Shown here in pieces: positions 38,401-51,200 of a stretch of DNA of 64,000 nt. The notes below the pieces were generated by a model that worked only from the letters and a program-made list of their open reading frames with translations, was not told the DNA's origin and ran no database searches. Both the position numbers and the translations under genes were made by a program. This DNA comes from Ostrinia nubilalis (Eukaryota > Arthropoda > Insecta > Lepidoptera > Crambidae), in assembly GCF_963855985.1 (NCBI RefSeq), contig NC_087117.1, forward strand, positions 1,121,001 through 1,185,000, read 5' to 3'. Position 1 is the stretch's first letter. Each line of letters starts with the position of its first letter.

Positions 38401-41400
38401 TCCGCTTGATCCATTTCCATCGAAGCGGAGCGAAGAGATGTATAAGCTGTGCGTAGCTGTCAATTTAAGACAGGTAAACAAACTGCGAACGGCTCCGCTG
38501 CGCAACGATCGGCTCTGCTCCGCATTACTCTGCTCCGCTCCGCACAGCTCCGCATCACGTTGCGCCGTCCCGCTCTCTTCTCCACGCGATTCATTTACAC
38601 TGAAGCGGAGCGGAGAGGAGTTGCGGAAATAATGGTTATTCGAAACACTTCTCAGCTCCGCTCCACCTTAAGGGCTATATTTCACCGGGACACCATGGCG
38701 GCGCAACCAGTCGCCGGCTACCAACAAAATGTATACAGCTCTATAGAGAGTTACTCACCTGGTGTCCGTTTGGTTGCGCAAAGCTCTATACATTTTGTTG
38801 GTAGCGGCGACTGGTTGCGCCGCCATGGTGTCCCGGTGAAATATAGCCTTCGTTTTCAGCCAAATGACGTCCACTGCTGGACAAAGGCCTCCCTCAAGGT
38901 TTTCCACAATGAACGGTCCTGCACTGCCCGCATCCAGGCTCTTCCCGCGACCTTCACCAGATCGTCGGTCCACCTAGTAGGAGGCCTGCCCACGCTACGT
39001 CTTCCAGCCCGTGGTCGCCACTCGAGAACTTTCCTGCCCCAACGGCCATCGTCTCTACGAGCTATGTGCCCCGCCCACTGCCACTTGATTTTAGAAATTC
39101 TGCGAGCTATGTCGGTTACTTTGGTTCTCCGAAATATAGCCTTAATAGTTTGGAAACAACTCGCAGTTATTGTGTGTGTGTACTCACGTCATAACCTTCA
39201 CCGCCCTCGTGTGTATGACACGCCCGTCGCGCCACATCTGTAACACACAGTCGCCGCGGCGCGCGACGGAGGCCAAGGAGGATGCGATCTCCTCCCACCA
39301 GCCTTTGGCTCAAGGCGGAGCGGAGCGGAGAGGAGAGACGTGCGGCGAAGCTGGCAGGCTAAAGCGGAGCGGAGACGAGACGAAATGTGTGAGGTGTGCG
39401 TAGTTGTCAGCTGTCAGTCTATTAGTGTCTATAAAAGGCAAACACACTCGGCACAGCTCCGCTCCGCACAGCTCCGCTCGACAAAAATTAGTCCGCGCGA
39501 CACTTCTCCTCTCTTCTCCGCTTGATCCATTTCCATCGAAGCGGAGCGAAGAGATGTATAAGCTGTGCGTAGCTGTCAATTTAAGACAGGTAAACAAACT
39601 GCGCACGGCTCCGCTGCGCAACGATCGGCTCTGCTCCGCTCCGCACAGCTCCGCATCACGTTGCGCCGTCTCACTCTTCTCCGCGCGATCCATTGACACC
39701 GAAGCGGAGCGGAGAGAATTTGCGGAAATAATGGTTATTCAAAACACTTCTCAGCTCCGCTTCACCTTAAGGGCTATATTTCACCGGGACACCATGGCGG
39801 CGCAACCAGTCGCCGTTACCAACAAAATGTATACAGCTCTATAGAGAGTTACTCACCTGGTGTCCGTTTGGTTGCGCAAAGCTGTATACATTTTGTTGGT
39901 AGCGGCGACTGGTTGCGCCGCCATGGTGTCCCGGTGAAATATAGCCTTAATAGTTTGGAAACAACTCGCAGTTATTGTGTGTGTGTACTCACGTCATAAC
40001 CTTCACCTCTCTCGTGTGTATGACACGCCCGTCGCGCCACATCTGTAACCCACAGTCGCCGCGGCGCGCGACGGAGGCCAAGGAGGATGCGATCTCCTCC
40101 TCCCACCAGCCTTTGGACTGGTCGCCTTGAAGACAGTACAATCAGTCATTAATTTTCTACAAATAGCAGAGTAAATACAAATGAGTAGGTCATCTTCATA
40201 GAAACGCACGGGCGCGGTTTGTATGTGAGCGCGCCAACACGTATGCGGCGCGCACGCACACATTGACAAAATTTTGCGGGGATTAGCGGGGAGTTGCGCC
40301 GAATTTTGTCAGTGTGTGCGTGCGCGTCGCATACGTATTGGCGCGCTCACATACAAACCGCGCTCGGTGCGTTTCTATGAAGATGACCTACTCATTTGTA
40401 TTTACTCTGCAAATAGGCTTCACTCGTCCCAGTATTACTTTGAGGTCGTCGGTCCACCTTCTATGACTTCATAAATGTAGCAGGAAGGCGCTGAATGCAG
40501 GCCGCTACCAATCGATCAACATATAAATCATTGGGGGAGGCCTATGTTCAGCGGTGGACGTCCTAACCGTTCTATGACTGAAATGATGATTGTGAGGAGC
40601 CATTTAAAAAGCGCTTGGATTTCCCAGTATTACTTAACACTACCATTGCTTCAGGACAATAAATGGGCCAGTGTGCAACCCCTTAATTTACCAGTCCTTA
40701 CCTCCAGCCTTTGGTCTAGTCACCTAATCAGTGCCTGAGGTATCGGAGTGGCACGGGAGGGGTAACATGTAAATTAATTTATGATAATTATGCAAACCCT
40801 GGTCTTCCAAAAATAAATTAATAATATATGACGTGACACATACAAGTCTAAGGCACATCTGAAGTCTCACTGATGTAAATATGACGTCACAAAAACACCC
40901 TACCGTGCCGTTCCCATACCTCAAGCACTGACTTAATTGAGCAATAGACCTCCATTTGTTGTCATTTATCATCCTCAACCACGGAGGAACTGGCTATCTT
41001 ACCTCTAACAGCCGGAACACAACAATGCTGTTAACATTGTTGTTATGGCGACAGACTTAGGTAAGATGGTGGTAGCTAGCCAGTCGGACTTAGAACAAGC
41101 CCTACCACCAACCAAACCGAACAGAAAAATCTGCCCCCACTGGGAATCGAACCCGGGACCTCTGCGTCTGAAGCAGGTGGTCTTACCACTAGACCACAGA
41201 TGCGGTTTCTGAAGCAGGTGGTTGCTGAAACAACATCTAAACACCATGTATAGAAGACAATAGAAGTCTTCGTCACTTCGTCTATCATTTGATGTCACAC
41301 TTACATTCCGCCATCTTGGCTATGATGTCCAGCAGCGTGACGTCAGCGGTCGAAGCGAAAGCGTCCAGGATGGCTTGGAAGGCGTACTGCGAGGCGCCTG

Positions 41401-44400
41401 ATAGCTCGGACAGTCTCGCAGGCAGTCGGGAAGCGAAGGTTTTGTAGGCAGCACTGGGAAGGGAATCATAAACCGGGTTTTAAATACATCCAGCCAAGTG
41501 TGAGGTAGACTCGCTTGTTGAGGATTCTGTACAAACATATTTATGGAGCGGCACGGGAGGTGTGACATAACATAATGACGTGACAGAGCATAAAAATCTG
41601 AAGCACATCTGAAATCTCGCTGACGTTTGACGTCACAACAACATCCTCCCGTGCCACTCGCATACCTCAGGCTCTGATTGAGTTAAGCGCTAGGCCTACT
41701 GGAAATCCCAAAGAGCCCTCCAAAACGTACAATAACTATATTATTTTATGTGTCAAAAGATGAATTTCAAAATAAGACAGAAAAATAAAAGCAAAGCCTT
41801 GATCACACGTACCGAGAAAACGGGCGAGACAGTGCTCTCGGCCGAGTACTCGGTGTGTATGAACATTTTATTGTCCTGAAGCAGTGGTAGGGTTAATACT
41901 GGGACGTGTAAAAGTGCTTTTTTTAAGCCTATTTACAGAAATAAATGAGTTTTAATGAGTTTTAATTGCTTTAATGAGTGGTCGACCGAGCGCTCGAGTA
42001 TGTGACTCGCTCACCCAACTGTCTCGACCGAGTAAACATTTTACTGTCTCGCCCGTTTACTCGGTACGTGTGATCAAGGCTTTACTGCAAATAAGTTTGT
42101 AGCCGTAATAAATCATTTTTGTATGACATACGTATAACAACATCGATTTACAGAGGTTTTCGTTTACAGTGAGATTGACGACAAAACAAAGTAATCGTAT
42201 AGACAGCGTCAAATAGTTTGTGACACCTAAAGTAGCCAAAATTTTTTGTGTGTTACATTTGTTGGAATAACGTTATGTTGTCGATTTTTTGGCCATTTGG
42301 ATGTCCTGAATTAACCCTAGAAATCTACACTAATATTATAAATGCGAAAGTAACTCTGTCTGTCTGTCTCTTTCACGCCTAAACCACTGAACCGATTTTG
42401 ATTAAATTTGGCATAGAGATAGTTTGAGTCCCGGGAAAGGACATAGGATAGATGTTATTCCGGTTTTTGAAACAGGAACGCGCGCGACAAAGTTTTTCTG
42501 TGACAGACAAAATTCCACGCGGGCGAAGCCGCGGGCGGAAATCTAGTAGTCCATATTCTTCATATTTACCTGCACTCGTCCCCTCCTGGCAGCGTCCCAA
42601 CCAGTCTCTCTCCTCCCGCCCCCACAATCGCCCGGGACACAAACTGCATCGGGACAGTGTCCCAGGCCAGTCGCACCGGCAGCCGGGTTGTATGGGACAG
42701 TAGAGAGCATTTGTCCCCGAAGGTGGACTGCGCTTGGTATACGGGCCATATCTGGGAACACGACGATTTATTACTAGCTTTTGCCTGCGACTTCGTCCGC
42801 GTAGAAGTCGAAAACGATCTCATAGGATTTTCAAATGGCTTTTAACGTTATTAACTAAATGTTTAAATATGTATAAAATATAAAAATGTTAAAGGTTAAA
42901 TAAACATGAAAATAAAATTTTGTTATGTTTTATGAACATGTAGCTCGGCCTTTGATCCTGCGAAAGTTACTCGGGGGCATTATCTAAGAGAGATTGGGGG
43001 TGTTTGGCGGAAAACTAGCTAGTAAAATAGCGTCCTTTTGGCGGTAAGTGCTGTCAATGACAAAAAAATGTATGGGAAACGTCACTTTTAAAGTTTAACA
43101 AACGTGTCCTGCCAGCGTGGGGAGTGTAAGCCAAATACTCCATTTGCCTTTAGTAAATTAGAAGGGTACGTACTTGTGTAGTAGAGACTAAAGGACGAAA
43201 CACACTTATCAACCCGGAAACGGATCGTAACCGTATCAACTCAAGGCGGTAAGTATTCTTTGTATGAAACTCCGTACTTAAAAGCACACTTATCTGCATC
43301 GTAACGTAAACGCCTCGCGTCACGGCGAAAGGCGAAACGTGATGATCCCTTTCCGGCCTGATAAGTGTATTATGACCTTAAATTCATCATCATCATCTCA
43401 GCCATAGGACGTCCACTGCTGAACATAGGCCTCCCCCAATGCTTTCCATGTTGATCTATTGGTAGCGGCCTGCGTCCAGCGCCTTCCTGCTACCTTTATG
43501 ATGTCGTCGGTCCACCTTGTGGGTGGACGTCTCACGCAGCTATTTCCGGTACGCGGCCTCCACTCCAGAACCTTGCTGCCCCATCGGCCGTCAGTTCTGC
43601 GTACTATACCTTAAATTACCTGATGACAAATGATGCTTACCGTATCAATCAGCTCCAACACCTTAACACTGTCTTCAACAGTCATTTTCTTTTTCAAACA
43701 ACTTTTCAATACATCTCCCAAAACCGCCGATATTTCATTACTAGTCCCCATCAAAATATACGGTTTCTTTATAAAATACACAGAATACACATCTACAAAA
43801 TACTTGATAAACTTCAAACCAGTTTTGTTGTGACTTTTGACAATATGCTGCGTTATTTCGTCAAATATTTTCAGTCTTAAAGATATATTTAACATATCTG
43901 ACAGGTATTCCTTGTATATATCTATGTATTTCTCTCCATTTTCGGTGTATATGTCCAAAACCGTATCGCATAGATTCAAAATTGAATCATCGCAGATATA
44001 CGCTGGTATTTTCAACAATTCTGAGTATATTTTTAAGGATTTTATGTCTAAAGAATATTCTTTGTGAATGTTATCCTTATTTATATTTTCCGTTTTGGTT
44101 TTTATATCGTATCTTTTGTACCAATCTTTGAAAGATATCAGAATGTCCGGCTCTCCGATTACTGTGTGGTATTTGCTCACACAGGAGTTGAATTGTTTCT
44201 GTAAGTGTATTATGTACTTTGGTGGCATATTGCTGATGATTTTCTTTATTAGTTTTAGAGATGGCTGAAAAAGAGGAAATTGTTAAAATGTTCTAAGAAG
44301 TAAGACTCAAATTTTAAACAAATAATGCTAAACTCGGTCAATGCCTCAGGTATGGAAGCGGCACGGGAGGGTGACTTTGTGACGGTCAAAAGTCAGTGAG

Positions 44401-47400
44401 ACTAGATTTCTTCTTCTTCTTTTTTGATGATGTTGGCAATGCACGTCGAGGTCGACTTGATTTGTGCCATTTTCAAGTTTAAAGTGATACGAGTTACAAA
44501 ATGAGATCAAGTAATGATTTCATGAAGGATGATAGATGATACCCCTTCCCACCCTTTGAGTCTCAGTAAAGTTGTGGTGCTTTACTGAGACCTCATATGA
44601 ACTACTTGAGAGAACCAGAAGAATCACGATGCACAGTCTTGCTTCATTTGCCCAAACTCATGCACGTTCACGAACACTTAATGGTTAATAATCCACCATT
44701 ATTACACATTAATACTAGTCGCCCAAACACGAATTTCAGAAAATAAAACAAAACCGCTAACATGACGATTCAGATTCCCGCCAAGAAGCTCAGACTAAAT
44801 TTGTATGCCCTGTCACGTCATAATGTGTCAATGTCACCCCTCCCGAGCCGCTCCCATTCCTCAAGCACTGGCTGCGTTAAGCGCCAGACCTTATAGTAAG
44901 AATGGATTATGGAATAAGCAAATAAATATGTAAGCACTGGTTTTACACGACCATTATTCTCCCAAAAAAGCTACTAATAAACAAAAAAAATCTGTTAGCA
45001 AACCTCTTTGAATTTCCCGATCAATTCAGTAGCATAAACAGACAGGAACTTCAAAATGGCTTCAACACCAAATTCATCAGTGCCATCATATTTAACTCCC
45101 AATCTATCAATACGTTTCAATATTTCTCCCAATTTTTCATCAGTTAGAGACAACTCAGCTTCAGCTATAAAGTACATTTCTCTTTCACTACATTCTTGAG
45201 TATTTATAACCGTAAAAAATTTACCACGATCAAAATTGGGCATACTATTGAAGAATTCCAAAGTCATTTTAACTTTATCTTTGAACAACTTCACGGATTT
45301 TGACAGATCTGTGTTATTCTTTCGGACATTTCTCATTAATTTCTCAATGATTTCTTGAATAATTTGTTTGTTGTACAACTCATAGTTGTCCAATAATATT
45401 TTGTATGCGGTTTTGAAGGTATTTTTGGCGCTAGTGTCTTCAGTTTCGAGTATTAATGTCAAGATGGCGGGTAGTTCTTTGGTTTGGAGTAGATGGTTGT
45501 CTTTAATGGCGGCTAGCAGAGTGTCAGTTATGTTAAGACCGCCGCTTCTAGTGGTGGCTGGAAGATAAATAATGTAGTTTATTAAACGGAATTTTTTTTT
45601 GGGGTTTCGTGCTCGAAGTGGTGGTAAGGCAAGCTGTATTTTGGAACGTGGAAACGGCCTATGTAAAAAATAAGGAAAAAAACCTACATAAATGATCACT
45701 GAGTGAGGCTGAGTGACAAAAAAGTGACAAAGATTCTTCCGCCACCAGCTCATATGTCTTTACGAAGTGGTAGTACTGTAAACTTATTTGTTTCATACTC
45801 GGGGTCGTGAAATACTAGTCCAAAGCACGATTCAAAGGCACAGAAACGTATAATGTCTTCCACACAACGAAATACGACACAAATGACCTTGTTTGGCTTG
45901 TTTGTAGCACATTATGCAATAAAGATATAATGATTATGACGTGTACAAGTGCCCTGTAAAGGGAGGGAGAGGGGAGTGGAGGCCACGCACCGGAAAACGC
46001 AGCGTAGGACGTCAACCTACAAGATGGACCGATGACCTCATGAAGGTAGCAGGAAGGCGCCTGGGCGAATCGGTCAACATGGCATCCTTGGGGGAAGCCT
46101 TTGTTCAGCAGTGGACGTCATATGGCTGAAATGATGATGATGACCTTTCACCAACCTTGCTCGCTAGCCACCATGACGCGGGCGCGCTCGGCCGCCACTC
46201 GTCCCAGCTGCTCCGCGGCCTCGGAGCCCGAGTTAGATAATAACAGTCCTTCTAATGAGTCCGAGAGCATCCGTCGAACGCCGGGGGACTTCTCCTCGCT
46301 TATGTACTGGAAAATGTGGGAAAAAATTTGATAGATTAGATAAAAATTAGTTTTAGGGGCGCAAATTTTATGGGAGGGCATTCTGAGCTGGGGGGTAGTA
46401 GGTGAGGGGGGGAGGGTTAATTCTAAGTAAGGTGAGGGTCGGATGCAATAACGCTCGGATCACTAGCTTTAAGGGTGAGAAGGGGGACCACACAGTTGAC
46501 TGCTTCTGGGCTAGATGGGGGACATTAAGACACCTTATCGGGGATCTGAAACTGGATAGCTCCCCAGGCATTGACAAGTGTTCCACATTAATAATTAAAC
46601 TTGCAAGAAAAGCCCTTGTACCACCACTAACACATATTTTCAACCTCAGTTTTGCTTCTGGTATTTTTCCTGAAAATTGGAAACTAGCCATTATCACTCC
46701 TATACACAAAAACGGAGATAAAACCAGTCCGACTAATTATCGCCCTATTTCCTTACTCACAATTTTCTCGAAAATGCTAGAAAAGTTGGTAAACAAAAGA
46801 ATTGTCGCGTTCCTTGAGAGCAATAATCAAATACCTGATAACCAATTTGGTTTTAGACGCGGAAAGTCCACCGAAGACGCTGTAATGCTATTATCTAATA
46901 CAGTTTCCATTGCACTAGATAACAACAAGGCTTGTCTGGGCGTGTTCCTCGATCTAGCCAAAGCCTTTGATACAGTTTCGACCCCTATACTCCTTCGCAA
47001 GATATACCAAGTGGGCATACGAGGTTTGGCATTCGACTGGTTCTCCAGCTATCTTTCTAATCGAAGACAGTGTGTTCGAGTGGGATCGGTAGTTAGTGAT
47101 CAGGTTAAAGTTGAATACGGCGTACCTCAAGGCAGTATACTTGGACCCACTTTATTTACACTGTACATGAGTGAAATCCCAGCACTACAGCTTGAAGGTG
47201 CAGAAACGCTTCTTTACGCCGATGATACGGTCTTGCTCTTTCAGGGTGCCTCCTGGAAAATCGCATATGACAATGCTGAACGTGGCTTGACAGTAGTTAC
47301 TGATTGGCTAAAAAACAACCTGCTAACACTTAATGCCAAGAAAACAAAATACATAGCGTTTCATATGACAGCTCGTACACAACCACCTTCTTCAAACATA

Positions 47401-48177
47401 CTCAAACTACACGCGCACACACAAAATACATCAATAAGTTGTTCTTGTGACGAGATAGAGAGGGTAGGTAGCATAAAATATTTAGGAATAACCATAGACG
47501 AGAATTTGTCCTACAAAGAACACATTTCCCAACTTTCTGTTCGTACCCGAAAAATGATATTCGTCATGAAAAACTTAAGAAACTCGGCCCCAAAGGAAAT
47601 TCTGCTGTTAGTTTATAAGACCCTTTGCCAATCCTTACTGATGTACTGTATAATTTTATGTTTAGTGATATAAGAAATGTTAGATTATAAGCCTAACCTT
47701 GTAATTAAATTAAATAAATAAAAAAAAAAAAAAAAAAATAAGAGTTTGGGGAGGAGCTGCTAAGTACTTAATGATCGAGCTCGAAAGAGCCCAAAGGGCA
47801 GTTCTCAAAGTAATGCTAAAGAAACCTTTCAAGTACAATACAGATCGGCTATATTCAGATGCAGGAGTCTTGAGAGTCCGTCAGCTGTTCATACTACGGG
47901 CTGCCACTGGCATGCACACTATCACCCTTAAGTCTCCTGAATACGAAAAGCTGTGTAAGCAACGAGTCTTCAAGATCCCGGTCCCAACAGTACGCACAAA
48001 ATTTGCCAAACGTCACCCTACTTCTCTGTTACCGTTTTTATACAATAAAATCTGCCGCAAATTAAAAATTAAAACATTGACAACTCGCCAGGCCAAACTT
48101 GAAATAGAATCTTGGCTTAAAAACCTTGATTACCCGGACACAGAATGCCTTCTTACTTAAAGACTAAGAAACCTCTA

Positions 48178-48220
<43 letters not shown>

Positions 48221-51200
48221 ACACTTTACACACAACACTCAACACATATCACCCAACACACAACTAAATTTACATATTTTGTTAGCTATTAATAAGAATA
48301 ATAAATAGATTTTAATTATATACCTATACCTACCTACATAATTATTTAAGATGTAATTTTACTTGTCATCCTTTAATAGAGACTAATACCATTATCATTA
48401 ATGTAAGCTTTGTTACTATTATTATTATGTTTTAATCTTAATTTCTTATAGCAATAAATTGCCTGACTTGTGTGTTCTCAGACCCCAAAGTAAAGATCTT
48501 CTTGTAAAAACTAAAAGGCTCCTGCGACACAAGCTATGCTTAGTGCAGAAGCCGCTAGTCATAAGAATACTCTGTACATTGATTTAATGGCAATAAACAT
48601 TTTATTATTATTATTATGTTTGTACGCTTTGGAGCTCACGGGTCAAAAGTGGCCCGGTCCTTTATAAGGCTTGCGTGGGGATACAGATCCAACACGTAGA
48701 GGCCGTTTTAAGCGCAAAATAATCGACAAAAGTGAAAGTGGTGCACATGCTGGATCTAGTCTCTGACTATATCATGGGATGTAGCCAGAGACCATCCCCG
48801 GCCTGTGCACAGGAGCTATTGCAGTTATTGGAGAATGGACTAGGGTTATGGATGAAGGATGGATGGACTGGTTACTGGGCTATGGATGGAGACTACGGGT
48901 CACCTGCCTGGTTCATAGTCTCGGACTGAAAAAATGGCAGGCGGTGACTAGCCAGCGACTAAATGGGCCCCCCCTGGCGTCATGAGTCGTATAGACCGGA
49001 CTGAGGGGCAACATTGGTGTCTACCAGCTCAGGGGTGTAGAGAGGTGTGCTGCGCTTTCTCCGGAGTTACTCGCGGCGTTATGCCCTTTAACACTTCCAC
49101 CCCTGGAGCATATAGCTCTAGCGACTCCACTCTGGCCGGCCGGTTAAGGCAAGCCAGAGGTGAAAGTCCTGCAGACCCTCTCGGATTCCACTTCGGCAAG
49201 CCGAAGACGAGGGTCTTGACCGACTCTCGGGAGCACTCGGATTAACAACTGGCCCCGTGGTGTCGCTACTCACCAACAGCTCGCCACAAAGCTGCCCTGC
49301 GGGGCTTATTATTATTATTATTATTAGTTATTTTGAGATGAAGAAAGATGCATGGGGAGATAATATGTTGATGGGGAAGAGGATATTCTGAACTGTAACC
49401 CACTTATGAGCGTACCCAGCTCTTTAGGGATCATTCTAGAATCTGTAGAAGTAGGAACAGCGGCCACACAGGTGGGCTGGGCTAGTTAAGGGGGCACACT
49501 AGGCTTGATGGGGGCATTCTAAGCTAGACAGAGGCATTCTAGGCTAGATGGGGGTATTCTGGACCAGATTGTGGTATTCTGGGCTACATGGAGGCATTCT
49601 GGGCTAAGTAAAGTTATTTGAGCTAGGTAGGGGGCATTCTGGGCTAGATGGGGAACATTATAGGCTAGATGGAGGGCATTATAGGCTAGATGGGGGCATT
49701 ATAGGCTAGATGGGGGCATTATGGGCTACATGGTGGTATTGTGGGCTACACAGAAGCATTCTAAGCTACAAAGGGACAATCTGGGCTAGTTGAAGGGCAT
49801 TCTGGGCTACTTGGGGGCATTCTGGGCTAAGTATGTGGGGGCTTATTAGGTAGGAGACTTACCCTCAACAAGGCAGTGAGGCAAGGCACCGAGTCACATA
49901 GTAAGACAGCCTGTTGCACGCTGGCCGCGTCCACGTTAGAAGTGTGAGAATGGGCCCTGCATAATGCTCGGATCACTAGCGTTAGAGATAGGGGGGTAAT
50001 GTCTTAAGATTGTAGGAAGCATTCTGAATTGGAAGGGGGTATTATGAGGAGGTTATAGGCGGCGTGATGGGGGTTTTTATGTTCTGGGCAGGTGGCGGCT
50101 TTTTAGGGAAGGCATTCTGGGCTGGCGAGTAGGAGGGAGTATTTAGGACTAGTCTGGCCCAGGAGTGTACATACGGGGGAGACAATTCTGAATGAGGTTT
50201 ATTTTTAAAAGGACACTTTAGGGGGGGTATCTCACCTTTAACAGAGCTGTGAGGCAAGGCACCGAATCACACAATAAGACAGCCTGTTGCACGCTGGCCG
50301 CGTCTACATTAGAAGTGTGAGAATGGGCCCTGCATAACGCTCGGATCATTAGCGTTAGAGATAAAAGAGGGGGGTAATCCCTGAAGTTTGTAGAAAGCAT
50401 TCTGGGCTAAATGGGGGCATTCTGGGATAGATGGGAGCATTCTAGGCTAGATGGGGGGATTCTGGCTAGATAGGAGGTATTCTGGGCTACATAGGGGTAT
50501 TCTGGGCAACAAGGGGACAATCTGGGCTAATTGAGGGGCCTTCTGAGTTAGGTGATGCGAGGGCATTTTGGGCTACTTGAAGGGCATTCTGGGCTACTTG
50601 GGGGCATTCTGGGCTAAGTATGTGGGGGCTTATTAGGCAGGAGACTTACCCTCAACAAGGCAGTGAGGCAAGGCACCGAATCACACAGTAAGACAGCCTG
50701 TTGCACACTGGCCGCGTCCACGTTAGAAGTGTGAGAATGGGCCCTGCATAATGCTCGGATCACTAGCGTTAGAGACAGCTGGAGAGTCGGGTCTTTGCTG
50801 GCTGATACTGGAATCAAAATACACTCAACATCAAATTTTGATTTTGAAAAATAAATCGCACCTTCCGCGACGCGAACTTTAAGTATTTTCTTCTGACACA
50901 ATCATGGTGCCCCAACAATATTGGTGTTATTTGAAAGCCCAATAAATATCCTTAAAGAAAAACACATTTAATTTCATAATAAATGATTAACATATACCAT
51001 AAATGTGACTTGAAAAAAGACCTCACTTTGGGCTCACCTCTGGGATCAATTAGACCAATTTTTATGGTTATAAAACCAAATAATGATCTTACGTGTCCTT
51101 TTTAACAGATGGATAGCGATTAATCCCAATTTAACAGTTTTATAGCCATAAAAGTTGGCTCAAGCGTAACTACCTATTTTTTGAAGAAGTGACTCTGGAT

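Larger units (their letters stand above)
37230..40125 (-). repeat. Tandem array of E17-bearing units (about 800 bp)
   Basis: Three units, each with a shortened E17 copy, AGCGGAGCGGAG repeats and a hairpin MITE, followed by the complete E17. Left edges of the exons are 795, 1,119 and 805 bp apart; the long unit contains an extra RTE insertion. Confidence 0.88.
46488..48612 (+). mobile_element. 5'-truncated LINE with reverse transcriptase, broken
   Basis: Plus-strand RT from about 46,402 to 47,673: [47 protein letters not shown], box YADDTVLL. The ORF is cut by a small insertion at about 47,650-47,738; the C-terminal part resumes at 47,771-48,160 ([14 protein letters not shown]). The 3' end has AATAAACA and a (TTA)n tail at about 48,612. 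No endonuclease. Dead copy, in the E11-E12 intron. Confidence 0.85.
49490..50640. repeat. GGGCATTCTGGGCTAGATGG minisatellite
   Basis: About 20-bp units in two blocks (49,490-49,860 and 50,395-50,640) separated by the truncated E11 copies. Isolated units also occur near 46,372, left of the LINE. Confidence 0.88.

Noticed and set aside
38449..39243. 264-codon plus-strand ORF
   Set aside because: Runs through GC-rich GCGGAG repeats, a hairpin MITE and an RTE end; composition-driven, no domain.
39993..40117. Alternative acceptor for E17 at 40,117
   Set aside because: It would shift the frame relative to E16 and to the conserved GWWEEE start; the acceptor at 40,125 fits.
46402..47673. A host reverse-transcriptase-like gene
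   Set aside because: Motif order, 3' tail and truncation are those of a LINE; the first 30 codons of the open frame are fortuitous sequence upstream of the element.
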